A stretch of 64,000 nt of DNA from NCBI RefSeq assembly GCF_004216695.1, contig NZ_SGXC01000001.1, forward strand, positions 1,302,001-1,366,000, written 5' to 3'. The stretch's first letter is position 1; every line of letters begins with the position of its first letter. Shown here in pieces: positions 7,785 through 16,160 of this stretch. The notes under the pieces were generated by a model. It was not told where the DNA came from. It saw only the letters and a list, made by a program, of their open reading frames with translations, and ran no database searches. A program made the translations under genes and the position numbers. The stretch is from Pigmentiphaga kullae (GTDB lineage: Bacteria > Pseudomonadota > Gammaproteobacteria > Burkholderiales > Burkholderiaceae_B).

Positions 7785-8592
7785 AAAAGTCTTAACGGTG
7801 GCGGCCCCGGCCGCCAAGGTCTGGGACATGCTGCTGGATCCCACGGTAATGGCCAGCTGCGTGCCAGGGATGAAGTCCATCGAGGTGGTCAGCGACGTCG
7901 AGTACAACGCCGTCATCCACGTCAAGATCAGCTTCATCAGCGCCAAGTTCAAGCTCAGGACGCGCATCGTCGAGCAGCGCGCCCCCGAATACCTGCGCGC
8001 CGAAGGCACCGGCGAGGACTCCTCGGTGGCCAGTTCGCTGAAACAGCAGAGCGAGATCTTCCTGACGGCGCTGCCCGACGGACAGACCGAGCTGCGCACC
8101 AAGGTCACGGTCGACGTCGTGGGCCGGCTGGGCACCTTCGGCCTGAGCGTCATGAAGACCAAGGCCGACCGGATGTGGGAAGAATTCAGCCAGAACCTGG
8201 CGACCCGCCTGGCCGGCGGCGAGATTCCCGGCGCGGACCAGGTAACCATTACGCGCAGGGAGCCCCAGGCGCCGGGAGGCCCGGCTGAGGCGGCCGCGCA
8301 GGCGGCGCCCGCCCGCGCCCCCGTCCGTGCGGCCGCCGCGGCCAGTCCGGCCGCCCCCGTGGCCGCCCCGGAGCCGGCCTTTGCCGCCCCGGCCGCACGG
8401 GTCAACGGCCAGGAAGCCAGCCGCGCCTCGGTCTCCGATGGCGGCTGGTGGTCGCGCCTGCTGGGGGGCCGCGGCGGCTCCGGGCGCAGTATCCACATCG
8501 AGCTGCGCCGTGGCGATACCGCCCTGACCGTGGACTGGCCGGTGGAGGAGGCGGGCAAGTGCGCCGCCTGGCTGCGGGACGTTTTGAAGTAG
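7774..8592 (+). CDS. CoxG-like SRPBCC protein with long Ala/Pro linker
   Basis: A 272-residue protein of the CO dehydrogenase subunit G family, which assists maturation or membrane attachment of molybdenum hydroxylases. Residues 1-160 form the helix-grip domain (MEIEKVLTVAAP, GTGEDSSVAS, KADRMWEEF). Residues about 162-220 are an Ala/Pro-rich, probably disordered linker. A compact tail (SIHIELRRGDTALTVDW) closes the protein. The GTG at 7774 is preferred: it follows GGAG at 7762-7765 and gives the exact family N-terminus. It overlaps the small-subunit stop. It fits as an accessory factor for the enzyme encoded upstream; this is inference from family and operon. Confidence 0.85.
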   Translation: MEIEKVLTVAAPAAKVWDMLLDPTVMASCVPGMKSIEVVSDVEYNAVIHVKISFISAKFKLRTRIVEQRAPEYLRAEGTGEDSSVASSLKQQSEIFLTALPDGQTELRTKVTVDVVGRLGTFGLSVMKTKADRMWEEFSQNLATRLAGGEIPGADQVTITRREPQAPGGPAEAAAQAAPARAPVRAAAAASPAAPVAAPEPAFAAPAARVNGQEASRASVSDGGWWSRLLGGRGGSGRSIHIELRRGDTALTVDWPVEEAGKCAAWLRDVLK

Positions 8593-8685
8593 ATTCGCCC
8601 GGGGGCCCCGAGCCGTTTTACAATCACGCTGGCCCATCGCGCCGCCGGGGGAAGGCCTTCCCCCGTGCCGTTGTGACTTCGTACC

Positions 8686-9414
8686 GTGACCGCCGTGCCC
8701 CAGACCGCTACCGCCCCCCGTCCCGCCGACACCGAGCCCTCGATCGACGAGAGCCGTTTCCGTACCGATTTCGTCCGCTTCGCCACCGAGCTGGGCGTGC
8801 TGCGATTCGGCGCGTTCACCACCAAGGCGGGCCGGCTGAGTCCCTACTTCTTCAACGCCGGGCTGTTCAACAGCGGCGCGGCCGTGGGACGGCTGGCCGA
8901 GTTCTACGCCCAGGCGCTGCTGGCCTCGGACGTCGAGTTCGACATGCTGTACGGCCCGGCCTACAAGGGCATCCCGCTGGTCACCGCCACCGCGGTCGCG
9001 CTGGCCGCCCGCGGCCGCGACGTGCCCTTCGCGTTCAACCGCAAGGAAGCCAAGGACCACGGCGAAGGCGGCTCGCTGGTGGGTGCGCCGCTGGAAGGCC
9101 GCGTGGTCATCATCGACGACGTGATCTCGGCCGGCACCTCGGTGCGCGAATCGGTGCGCCTGATCCAGGCCGCCAAGGCCAAGCCGGCCGCCGTGCTGAT
9201 CGCGCTGGACCGCATGGAGCGGGTCGGCCCCGACGATGCCCTGTCCGAGCACTCGGCGGTGCAGGACGTGGTGCACACCAACGGCTGCCCCGTGGTCAGC
9301 ATCGCCTCGCTGGACGACATCCTCGACATGATCCAGCAGGGTGGCGGGGGCGGTGAATTCGAACAGCACCGCGAGGCGGTGCTGGCGTACCGGGCGCGCT
9401 ACGGGGTGATCTGA
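8686..9414 (+). CDS. pyrE: Orotate phosphoribosyltransferase
   Basis: A 242-residue enzyme that joins orotate to PRPP to give OMP in pyrimidine synthesis. The PRPP-binding signature [10 protein letters not shown] is at 143-152. The catalytic loop [12 protein letters not shown] starts near 118, with K120. The chain is longer than the E. coli enzyme because of about 25 extra N-terminal residues. The start at 8686 is GTG; no strong ribosome site is visible, so a shorter form is possible. It is a core gene unrelated to its catabolic neighbours. It ends 16 bp inside the 3' end of the convergent amidase gene. Confidence 0.95.
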   Translation: MTAVPQTATAPRPADTEPSIDESRFRTDFVRFATELGVLRFGAFTTKAGRLSPYFFNAGLFNSGAAVGRLAEFYAQALLASDVEFDMLYGPAYKGIPLVTATAVALAARGRDVPFAFNRKEAKDHGEGGSLVGAPLEGRVVIIDDVISAGTSVRESVRLIQAAKAKPAAVLIALDRMERVGPDDALSEHSAVQDVVHTNGCPVVSIASLDDILDMIQQGGGGGEFEQHREAVLAYRARYGVI

Positions 9415-10031
9415 ACCTGATCCACCGCTGGCGCGGTCATCAGCTCGGCTAGAGACATGACTTCGGCGTATTTCTGCCGCAGGTCGAACAGGCTTGCCTG
9501 ATGAGGCCCCCAGGCGCGGTCTCCGACACAATCCGAAACGACAACCGGGACGAAACCCGCGCACATGGCGTCGAGGGCGCTGGCGCGGACGCAGCCGCTT
9601 GTCGTCGCTCCGGTCACGAGCAACGTCCGGACGCCACGCTGCGCCAGCCAGGGCGCCAGGTTCGTGGAGTGGAAAGCGGATGGCGTCGTCTTGCGCAGCA
9701 CCAGTTCTCCCGCGATGGGGGCCAGTGCGTCGACCACGGCGCTTTCGGGCGCGTGTTCGGTCAGCCGCAGCAGCCCCGGAACCTTCTGGCTGAACAGGTT
9801 GGCATCCGCGCCGTCGTTCGCGTACACGACGCGGCTGTAGGCGACCGGCCACCGCCTGATTCGGGCTTCGCGTAGCAGCAGGACAGCGCGTGCTATCGCC
9901 TGTTGGATAGCGAGGCTGCCGAACAGGGCTGGATCGGCGAAGGCGTTGACGAAGTCGACCACCAGCAGCCCGATGGGGGGCTGGACGTCGAGGGTCGCGC
10001 CGAAACCCTGCCGGGTGTAGATGTCGTCCAT
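9399..10031 (-). CDS. Cysteine hydrolase of the isochorismatase family (maleamate amidase/N-carbamoylsarcosine amidase-like)
   Basis: A 210-residue amidase-type enzyme. The catalytic triad is complete: D26 in VVDFVNAF, K114 in LRKTTPSAF, and nucleophile C147 in [10 protein letters not shown]. The sequence style ([22 protein letters not shown]) is that of N-carbamoylsarcosine amidase and maleamate amidohydrolase (NicF-like) rather than true isochorismatases. It is the last gene of a four-gene operon, 6 bp after the Bug gene. Next to a ring monooxygenase and a maleate-isomerase relative, hydrolysis of an amide formed by opening a nitrogen heterocycle is a reasonable guess, not shown by sequence. 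Its 3' end overlaps pyrE by 16 bp. Confidence 0.87.
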   Translation of the reverse strand: MDDIYTRQGFGATLDVQPPIGLLVVDFVNAFADPALFGSLAIQQAIARAVLLLREARIRRWPVAYSRVVYANDGADANLFSQKVPGLLRLTEHAPESAVVDALAPIAGELVLRKTTPSAFHSTNLAPWLAQRGVRTLLVTGATTSGCVRASALDAMCAGFVPVVVSDCVGDRAWGPHQASLFDLRQKYAEVMSLAELMTAPAVDQVQITP

Positions 10032-10037
10032 GCCGGC

Positions 10038-11018
10038 CTACTGACTGTTCGCCGCGCCGGCGAACTCGATTAATTGTTTCGCGATTCGCGTTTCCCGTTC
10101 GAGGCGGTCCGCCAATTGCTGGCGGCTGCCCCCCAGCGGCTCGGCGCCTGCCTGACGGATGGACGAGGATACCGCCGCGTCGTCGAGCGCCTTTTGCGCG
10201 GCATCGTGCAGACGTTCAACGATGGCTTCCGGCGTACCCGTCGGAGCGAACAGCCCGAACCATCCGAGCGATTCGTAGTCCGGCAGCTGCAATGCCTCGG
10301 CCACGGTGGGAACGTCCGGCAGCATCTTAGACCGTTTCGACGATGTCACCGCCAGCGCGCGTATGCGCTGGTCCTTGATGAAAGGCAGGGCCACCGGAAG
10401 ATTGACGAATCCGACTTGCAGGATGCCCGCGATATGGTCGGTCGCCGCCTGGGCATTGCCGCGATAGGTGACATGGGTGAGGCGGATGCCGGTTTTCTGT
10501 CCAAGCAGTTCGGCGGCAAGATGCCCCGAACTGCCCAGCCCGGTCGTACCGTAGTTGAAGTCGCCCGGCCGCGATCTGACCAGTTCGATGAGTTCGGGCA
10601 GCGATTTCGCCGGCACCTGCGGGTGGACGGTGATCACGTTCGCGATTTCTCCGACTTCGATGACGGGAGCCAGATCCGATGTCGGCTTGAACGGGAATTT
10701 CTTGAACAGCCAGGGATTGGCCGCCAGCGGCGCCCCGTTGATCAGCAGCGTATAGCCATCCGGTGGGGCCTTGGCGACATGATCGCTGCCGATGTTGGTG
10801 GCGGCCCCGGGGCGATTCTCGACGATGACGGGGCGCCCCAGCGTCTGAGGCAGGTGCTTGCCCAGAGCACGTGCCAGCATATCTATGCTGCCGGCGGCGG
10901 CGGTCGGAACGATGATGTGTATCGGCCTGGAGGGATAGTCGTCGCTGGATTGCGCGAAGGCGGGGGTGGCCAGCAAGGTGAGTCCGGCGACAAGTCGGCG
11001 GAATTTGTATGGGGTCAT
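10038..11018 (-). CDS. Bug receptor of the monooxygenase/amidase operon
   Basis: A 326-residue receptor with signal peptide ending near residue 22 (PAFAQ), followed by YPSRPIHIIVPTAAAGS. The usual proline-glycine-glycine loop is changed to TAAAGS, which may alter ligand binding. The ATG at 11018 is chosen from the AAGGA ribosome site just upstream and the signal peptide; a longer frame exists but runs through the preceding gene. Spacing is 23 bp to the gene before and 6 bp to the amidase after, so it belongs to the same transcript. Confidence 0.91.
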   Translation of the reverse strand: MTPYKFRRLVAGLTLLATPAFAQSSDDYPSRPIHIIVPTAAAGSIDMLARALGKHLPQTLGRPVIVENRPGAATNIGSDHVAKAPPDGYTLLINGAPLAANPWLFKKFPFKPTSDLAPVIEVGEIANVITVHPQVPAKSLPELIELVRSRPGDFNYGTTGLGSSGHLAAELLGQKTGIRLTHVTYRGNAQAATDHIAGILQVGFVNLPVALPFIKDQRIRALAVTSSKRSKMLPDVPTVAEALQLPDYESLGWFGLFAPTGTPEAIVERLHDAAQKALDDAAVSSSIRQAGAEPLGGSRQQLADRLERETRIAKQLIEFAGAANSQ

Positions 11019-11041
11019 GACATTTCCTTGAGTGTCGGAAC

Positions 11042-11782
11042 TCAGTGCTCCATCAACAAACTGCCGAAGCCGGCGACCTTGTCCTGGATACCGGCCGCTC
11101 GAAGCGCATGCCAGTAGGTCGCGGTATTGATGGCGATGACGGGCTTGCCGAGAAAGATCTCGGCGGCGCCGGCCAGTTTCACCATGGACAGGTTCGTGCC
11201 GACCTGGACGATTGCATCGACGTCGTCTCCGTCGAGTTCCTGGATGGCTTGGCGGCATTGCGCATCGGTGGTGTGGGCGATCCGTACCGGGCCGGGGCAG
11301 CGCAGGCAGATGTCGCGCACGACCTGGAAGCCGCAGTCATGGTAGAAACGACGCACGTGCTCATTGGCAACGGGGAAGTACGGTGACAGGAACGCGATTC
11401 TCCTGGCGCCGTATCGGTTGAGCGCGGCTTCGGTGGCGAAGGAGCCGCAGGAGACACCCACGCCGGCATGCGCCGTCATCCGGGAAAGATAGTCGGCGGC
11501 GGCCGATCGGCCGCCCCAGAATGTGGCGACCGACATCCCCATGGCGAGGTATTGCATGTCGCAGCTCTTCAGGGCGTCGATGGCGTCCAGCGTTCCTTGT
11601 TCGATGTTGCGGACCATGGCGACGAAATCGTCGTCGCTGGCGACGGGGTCGTTGGGAATGCGTATCCTGCTGTAATGGTTGGTGACGCCCGCAGGGCGCA
11701 TGCCGTCGAAGTCGGGCTGCACGATGGTGTTGGTCGACGGCCCTATCGAGCCCATCTTCAGGCGATAGCCGAGGTGGTCCAT
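11042..11782 (-). CDS. Maleate isomerase/Asp-Glu racemase superfamily protein lacking both catalytic cysteines
   Basis: A 246-residue protein with the maleate isomerase/arylmalonate decarboxylase fold. It has the N-terminal GSIGPSTNT loop, a first half-site AMGMSVATF at 80-88, an SPYFP motif near 133, and a second half-site VGTNLSM at 194-200. Maleate isomerases carry one cysteine in each half-site. Here these positions read MGMS and VGTN, so neither nucleophile is present; the remaining cysteines (such as C112) lie elsewhere. Racemase or isomerase chemistry is therefore doubtful. The start at 11782 has an excellent AGGAGGGG ribosome site. It sits between the flavin monooxygenase and the Bug gene. 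The actual reaction is unknown. Confidence 0.85.
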   Translation of the reverse strand: MDHLGYRLKMGSIGPSTNTIVQPDFDGMRPAGVTNHYSRIRIPNDPVASDDDFVAMVRNIEQGTLDAIDALKSCDMQYLAMGMSVATFWGGRSAAADYLSRMTAHAGVGVSCGSFATEAALNRYGARRIAFLSPYFPVANEHVRRFYHDCGFQVVRDICLRCPGPVRIAHTTDAQCRQAIQELDGDDVDAIVQVGTNLSMVKLAGAAEIFLGKPVIAINTATYWHALRAAGIQDKVAGFGSLLMEH

Positions 11783-11799
11783 GTCTCCCCTCCTTGTAT

Positions 11800-12993
11800 T
11801 CAGTGGATTTCCGCCGCCTGCCGCAAAGCGTCGAGCATGGAGCTCTGCCGCAGATAGGTCCGGGCCAGGCCGGGATCCGCGGCGGTCCTGCGCAATTGGT
11901 CCAGATGCTGCCGGCGTGCGGCGGGGTCGCGCTCTTCCAGGTGTTTCTTGTTCTGCGCCGTGCCGGCATTGATGTATTCGATGGCAATGGAGCGGCGCTG
12001 GCGCTCGTAGCGGTCGAGCAGGGCTGGATCGCCGCCGCGCAGAACCTCGATGAGCTTGTCGCTCAGGTTGAACGCGTCGTGCACGCCACCGTTCATCCCC
12101 ATTCCGCCGAGCGGATTGTTGATGTGCGCGGCATCTCCCGCCAGCAGTATCCGGCCGTGCCGGAACCGTGCGGCCACCCGTTGATGGACGCGATAGATGG
12201 TCCGGTGGATCGTCCGGTAGGGCGCGGGCCTTGTCGCCAGCCGCTGCAGATGGCTTTCTATCGAGTCGTCGGCCAGCAGCGCCTTGTCGTCGATGTCGGT
12301 TGCGACGGGGAACAGTACCCGCCACATGCTGGGAACACGCAGCAGGACGCACCATTCGTCGGGGTCGGAAAAGTAATTGACATACGAGATGCCCGTGAAC
12401 CGCTCCGCATATTCGAAGTCGGTGGAGATGAACAGAAACCGTTCGGGATAGGTGTATCCCTCGAAGGCGATACCGGCGCTTTGACGTACGGTGCTCCATG
12501 CGCCGTCGGCGCCCACGACATAGCTGCCGCGGTGGGAAACGGTTTCGCCGCCGCAGCGGCCACGCAGCGTGACGCCGTCCTCGTCCTGGTCGACATCGGT
12601 GACTTCCGTCCCGAGGCTGATCGTGGCCAGAGGATGTCCCGACAGTCTCTGCGCAAGCATGTCGGTCAGTTTCCACTGCTCGCACTGAAGGCGAAAGGGG
12701 TGGCGCGTTTCGCCGGCGAGCAGCGAGAGATCGAAGTCGGCGATCAAACCCTCTTGCCTGTCCCACTGCTGAGTGTGGGCCGCCACCAGACCGGCGCCGA
12801 CCAACTCCTCGGTCACGCCCAGGCGGGTCAGCATGTCGAGCGTCGGCGGATGAAAGGTTGACGCCCTCATGTCCCTGGGTTGTTCCGGACTGCGTTCCAG
12901 AACATGGACCGGGATGCCTGCGTCGGCGAGCAGTAGGGCGCTGGCAAGTCCGACCGGGCCTGCTCCGACAATGAATACCGTGGACGCGGCCAT
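11800..12993 (-). CDS. FAD-dependent monooxygenase (aromatic hydroxylase family)
   Basis: A 397-residue class A flavoprotein monooxygenase. The ADP-binding GAGPVG is at 10-15, the DG motif GADGAW at 161-166, and the second FAD motif LAGDAAH at 284-290, followed by NNPLGGMGMNGG. This layout matches phenol/3-hydroxyphenylpropionate hydroxylases and the pyridine-ring-opening oxygenases. It is first in a four-gene operon and divergent from a LysR gene, so it should carry out the first step on a hydroxylated aromatic or heteroaromatic ring. No separate ring-cleavage dioxygenase is encoded nearby, leaving open that this enzyme both hydroxylates and opens the ring. The substrate is unknown. Confidence 0.88.
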   Translation of the reverse strand: MAASTVFIVGAGPVGLASALLLADAGIPVHVLERSPEQPRDMRASTFHPPTLDMLTRLGVTEELVGAGLVAAHTQQWDRQEGLIADFDLSLLAGETRHPFRLQCEQWKLTDMLAQRLSGHPLATISLGTEVTDVDQDEDGVTLRGRCGGETVSHRGSYVVGADGAWSTVRQSAGIAFEGYTYPERFLFISTDFEYAERFTGISYVNYFSDPDEWCVLLRVPSMWRVLFPVATDIDDKALLADDSIESHLQRLATRPAPYRTIHRTIYRVHQRVAARFRHGRILLAGDAAHINNPLGGMGMNGGVHDAFNLSDKLIEVLRGGDPALLDRYERQRRSIAIEYINAGTAQNKKHLEERDPAARRQHLDQLRRTAADPGLARTYLRQSSMLDALRQAAEIH

Positions 12994-13073
12994 GATTCTC
13001 CTTCTCGATGATGCGGCGGGTATTGATGGGGCGAGTATGTTGTCCGCGTGATATGCCGGTCAAATGAGAAAAA

Positions 13074-13102
13074 ATGCGATTTCGCATAACATGGATGTTA
13101 TG
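13074..13102. promoter_or_regulatory. Two overlapping palindromes at the LysR start, probable autoregulatory operator
   Basis: ATGCGATTTCGCAT at 13074-13087 has two 6-bp arms around TT. CATAACATGGATGTTATG at 13085-13102 has two perfect 8-bp arms around GG. They overlap by 3 bp. The second includes the ATG at 13100, the most likely lysR start codon. The position between the lysR gene and the divergent monooxygenase operon is where LysR regulators bind both to activate and to repress themselves. Confidence 0.6.
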
Positions 13103-14026
13103 AAAAACACCAAGATCAGCCTTCAGTCGCTACGGGTCTTCTCGGAAGTGGCGGAATGCCTGAGCTTCACGCAGGCCGCCAATCGGCTATTCAGGACCCA
13201 GCCCGCGGTATCGCGGCAGGTCGCCGACATGGAGCTGGAGCTCGGGGTGGCCCTGTTTTTCCGCAAGGGCCGCAGCCTTGCGTTGACACCGGCAGGGCAC
13301 GATCTGTTCGCCCGGGCGCGTGCCATCCTCGGCGACGTCGAGGCGTTCAGCGAGCGGGCGCGCGACATGGCCCACGGCGCGGTGGGGCTGCTGAGGGTGG
13401 GCGCCACGCCTATGTTGTTCGACACGATGATGCCCAACCTGTTGCGCGAATACTCGCAACGCTGGCCGCAGGTTCGGCTGAAGATCTTCGAGGTCGATTC
13501 GGCAAGCGTGATCGCGCAGGTGGAGACGCGCGAACTGGACGTGGGCTTGACCCGCTATGCCACCACCGACAGCGTGCAGGGAGAGCGGCTGTTTCCCATG
13601 CACCTGATCGCCATCGTCGATCGCCGCCATCCTTTGGCGCGCCGCCGTTCGCTGGAGCTGGCCGAGCTGCAGGACAAGCCTCTGTTGCTGATGATCAGAG
13701 GAATCGGAAGCCGGGTGTTGATCGATCAGGCATGCCGCCGGGGGGGCTACCGCTTGACCGATGTCCGGTTCGAAAGCGGCTCGTACAGCAGTCTGGTGGA
13801 GATGGCCATCGCGGGGCACGGAATCGCCCTGGTGTCGTCCGTGGTGACCCTGCGTCGGAGCGATGCCAGGATCATCCCCGTCCACTACAAGAGGGAGCGC
13901 CTTCAGTCCTGGGCCGCGGTCCACTGGCATGGCGAGGCCGAACAGACCGAATACATGCGGGCGTTCGTGGACCTCGCCCGCGATATGGGACAGAAGGACT
14001 ATCCGGGCAAGCAATACGGCCTGTGA
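13100..14026 (+). CDS. LysR family transcriptional regulator of the divergent monooxygenase operon
   Basis: A regulator of about 308 residues. The N-terminal winged helix-turn-helix (SLRVFSEVAECLSFTQAA, then TQPAVSRQVADMEL) is followed by a periplasmic-binding-protein-like effector domain. The start is uncertain: 13064, 13091 and 13100 are all in frame, and none has a good ribosome site. 13100 gives the usual distance to the first helix. The gene is divergent from the four-gene operon at 9.4-13.0 kb, so it very probably controls it. It ends 12 bp from the convergent ABC permease gene. Confidence 0.88.
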   Translation: MKNTKISLQSLRVFSEVAECLSFTQAANRLFRTQPAVSRQVADMELELGVALFFRKGRSLALTPAGHDLFARARAILGDVEAFSERARDMAHGAVGLLRVGATPMLFDTMMPNLLREYSQRWPQVRLKIFEVDSASVIAQVETRELDVGLTRYATTDSVQGERLFPMHLIAIVDRRHPLARRRSLELAELQDKPLLLMIRGIGSRVLIDQACRRGGYRLTDVRFESGSYSSLVEMAIAGHGIALVSSVVTLRRSDARIIPVHYKRERLQSWAAVHWHGEAEQTEYMRAFVDLARDMGQKDYPGKQYGL

Positions 14027-14038
14027 TAGTCCGGAGGG

Positions 14039-14713
14039 TCAGCGCCGCGTCCCCGGCAGGATCAGCCGCCGCTCCAACTGGCGCGCGGCCAGCACGATCA
14101 CCGATACCAGCGCCAGGTAGACCAGTCCGGCCAGCACATAGGCCTTGAAGAACTGGAAGTTGCGGATCGCCATGTCCTGGATCTGGGCGAAGAACTCGGT
14201 GTACTGGATCAGGAAGGCCACCGAGCTGTCCTTCAGGTTCAGGATCACCTGGTTGGACAGCGCGGGAATCGACAGCCGCAGCACCTGCGGCAACGTGATC
14301 AGGCGGAAGATCTGCGGCGCCGAGAATCCCTGCGCCCGCGCCGCTTCCAGTTCGTCCCGGTCCAGCCCGCGATACGCCGTGGCCAGATAGCGCGCGTTGT
14401 AGGCCGCCACGTTCATCGTGAAGCCGATGATCGCCACGGTTAGCGGCGAGGGGCGCAGCCCCCATTGCGGCAGGCCGTAGTACATCAGGAAGAGCAGGGC
14501 GATCAGCGGCGTGCCGATGAAGAACGAGATGTAGCCCTCGGTCAGGCGGCGGCACAGGCGGCTGGGGCTCAGCGTCAGGTAGAACACCAGGATGCCGCCG
14601 AGCAGACCTGTCACCGTGATGACACCGGCCAGCAGCAGCGTGTGTTCCAGGCCGAGCAGGATCTGCGGCCCGAATTCCGCGACTTGCCCGAGGAAGGTCA
14701 GCAGGCCGTCCAT
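14039..14713 (-). CDS. Amino acid ABC transporter permease
   Basis: A 224-residue inner-membrane permease of the HisM/GlnP type with about five transmembrane segments. The cytoplasmic EAA loop, which docks on the ATPase, reads ELEAARAQGFSAPQIF. It is the last gene of a polar amino-acid uptake operon (binding lipoprotein, permease, ATPase, permease) and directly abuts the ATPase gene. Two different permeases imply a heteromeric membrane channel. Confidence 0.93.
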   Translation of the reverse strand: MDGLLTFLGQVAEFGPQILLGLEHTLLLAGVITVTGLLGGILVFYLTLSPSRLCRRLTEGYISFFIGTPLIALLFLMYYGLPQWGLRPSPLTVAIIGFTMNVAAYNARYLATAYRGLDRDELEAARAQGFSAPQIFRLITLPQVLRLSIPALSNQVILNLKDSSVAFLIQYTEFFAQIQDMAIRNFQFFKAYVLAGLVYLALVSVIVLAARQLERRLILPGTRR

Positions 14714-15433
14714 TCAGTTGAAGAACGCGCGGATGCGCGGGTCGGCGTGGTCGCCGAACAGTTCCGACGCTTCGCCCTCGGCCAGGATCTGGCCCTGGTC
14801 CAGGAACAGCACGCGTCCCTGGACCGCACGCGCCAGCGCCAGGTCATGGGTCACGCACAGCATCGATACCTTGTCCCGGCGCAACTGGTTGATGACGTTG
14901 ATGATCTCGCGCGACATGACCGGATCCAGCGCCGAAGTGGGCTCGTCGAAGAACAGCACCGCCGGGTCCATCGCCAGCGCCCGCGCGATGGCCACCCGCT
15001 GTTTCTGTCCGCCCGAGAGCTGCGACGGATACTTCTGCGCGTGCTCGGCCAGGTTCATGCGGCCCAGTTCGTGCATGGCCCGTTCGTTGGCGGCGGCGGT
15101 CGCCATGCCGCGCAGCTTGCGCAGGCCCAGCGTCACGTTCTCCAGCGCGCTCAGGTGGCGGTACAGGGCGAAGTTCTGGAACACGAAGCCGATGCGCTGG
15201 CGCAGCGCCCGCACGTCGGTATCCGGCCGCATGACGTCCTCGCCCCGGAAGATGATCTGTCCGGAAGTGGGCGTGACCAGCCGGTTCAGGCAGCGCAGCA
15301 GGGTGGACTTGCCGCAGCCCGAGGGGCCCATCACCACCTTGAGTTCGCCTTCCTCCAGGTCCAGGTCGATGCCGTTGAGCACCGTCCGGCCGTCGTAGGC
15401 CATTTTCAGATCGCGGACTGTCAGTAGCGCCAT
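14714..15433 (-). CDS. Amino acid ABC transporter ATP-binding protein
   Basis: A 239-residue ATPase of the GlnQ/HisP type. Walker A is GPSGCGKST at 36-44, the signature LSGGQKQR at 139-146, and Walker B VLFFDE at 159-164. It lies between the two permease genes, 9 bp from one and abutting the other. It is full length for the polar amino-acid transporter family. Confidence 0.95.
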   Translation of the reverse strand: MALLTVRDLKMAYDGRTVLNGIDLDLEEGELKVVMGPSGCGKSTLLRCLNRLVTPTSGQIIFRGEDVMRPDTDVRALRQRIGFVFQNFALYRHLSALENVTLGLRKLRGMATAAANERAMHELGRMNLAEHAQKYPSQLSGGQKQRVAIARALAMDPAVLFFDEPTSALDPVMSREIINVINQLRRDKVSMLCVTHDLALARAVQGRVLFLDQGQILAEGEASELFGDHADPRIRAFFN

Positions 15434-15442
15434 GGCCGTTTC

Positions 15443-16096
15443 TCAATGCTCCGTCAGGCCCGGCACGCGGCAGCGCTTCTCCAGCGCCCAGATCGCCGTC
15501 ACCAGTATCTTGTAGATCGCGAAGTACACCAGGCCCACGGCGAAATAGATCTCCACGCCGCGCAGCGTGGCGGCCGACAGCGCCATGGCCTGTTTCATGA
15601 CTTCGGGGATGCCCACCGTGTAGCCGAAGGGCGAGTACTTCAGCACGGTGGTGAATTCGTTGACCATGCCCGGCACCGAGAACCGCAGCATCTGCGGCAG
15701 CTCGATGTAGGCGAAGATCTGCACCCGGCTCATGCCCATCGCCTCGGCCGCCAGCACCTCGCTGGCCTCGACCGAATCCAGCGCGCCGCGGAACACCTCG
15801 CCCAGATAGGCGCCGGTGATCAGCCCCAGGCTCAGCATCATCGACACCAGCGGCGGCACGCCGACGCCGATGGTGGGCAGCCCGAAGAACACGATGAACA
15901 GCAGCACCAGCACCGGAATGCCGCGGAAGACGTAGGTGAATACCCCAAGCAGGACATCCAGCCACCGCCACCCCAGCCTACCCAGGATCGCGATGGCCAG
16001 CCCGACGATCACGCCGGTGGCGCTGCAAGCCAGCGTCACCAGGACCGTATATCCAACCCCCGTCCCCAGCAGCCCGAATATCCGCGCGATATCCAT
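15443..16096 (-). CDS. Amino acid ABC transporter permease
   Basis: A 217-residue HisQ/GlnP-type inner-membrane permease with the EAA loop (EVLAAEAMGMSRVQIF). It is the second gene of the operon. It is separated from the binding-protein gene upstream by 144 bp that contain a structured repeat. Such a hairpin commonly lets the binding protein be made in excess of the membrane parts; that role here is inference. Confidence 0.93.
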   Translation of the reverse strand: MDIARIFGLLGTGVGYTVLVTLACSATGVIVGLAIAILGRLGWRWLDVLLGVFTYVFRGIPVLVLLFIVFFGLPTIGVGVPPLVSMMLSLGLITGAYLGEVFRGALDSVEASEVLAAEAMGMSRVQIFAYIELPQMLRFSVPGMVNEFTTVLKYSPFGYTVGIPEVMKQAMALSAATLRGVEIYFAVGLVYFAIYKILVTAIWALEKRCRVPGLTEH

Positions 16097-16160
16097 CGCG
16101 CTATACCGTACCTATGGGGTAAAGCTCCACCGCACCAACCCAAGACAGCGGCACTAGACC

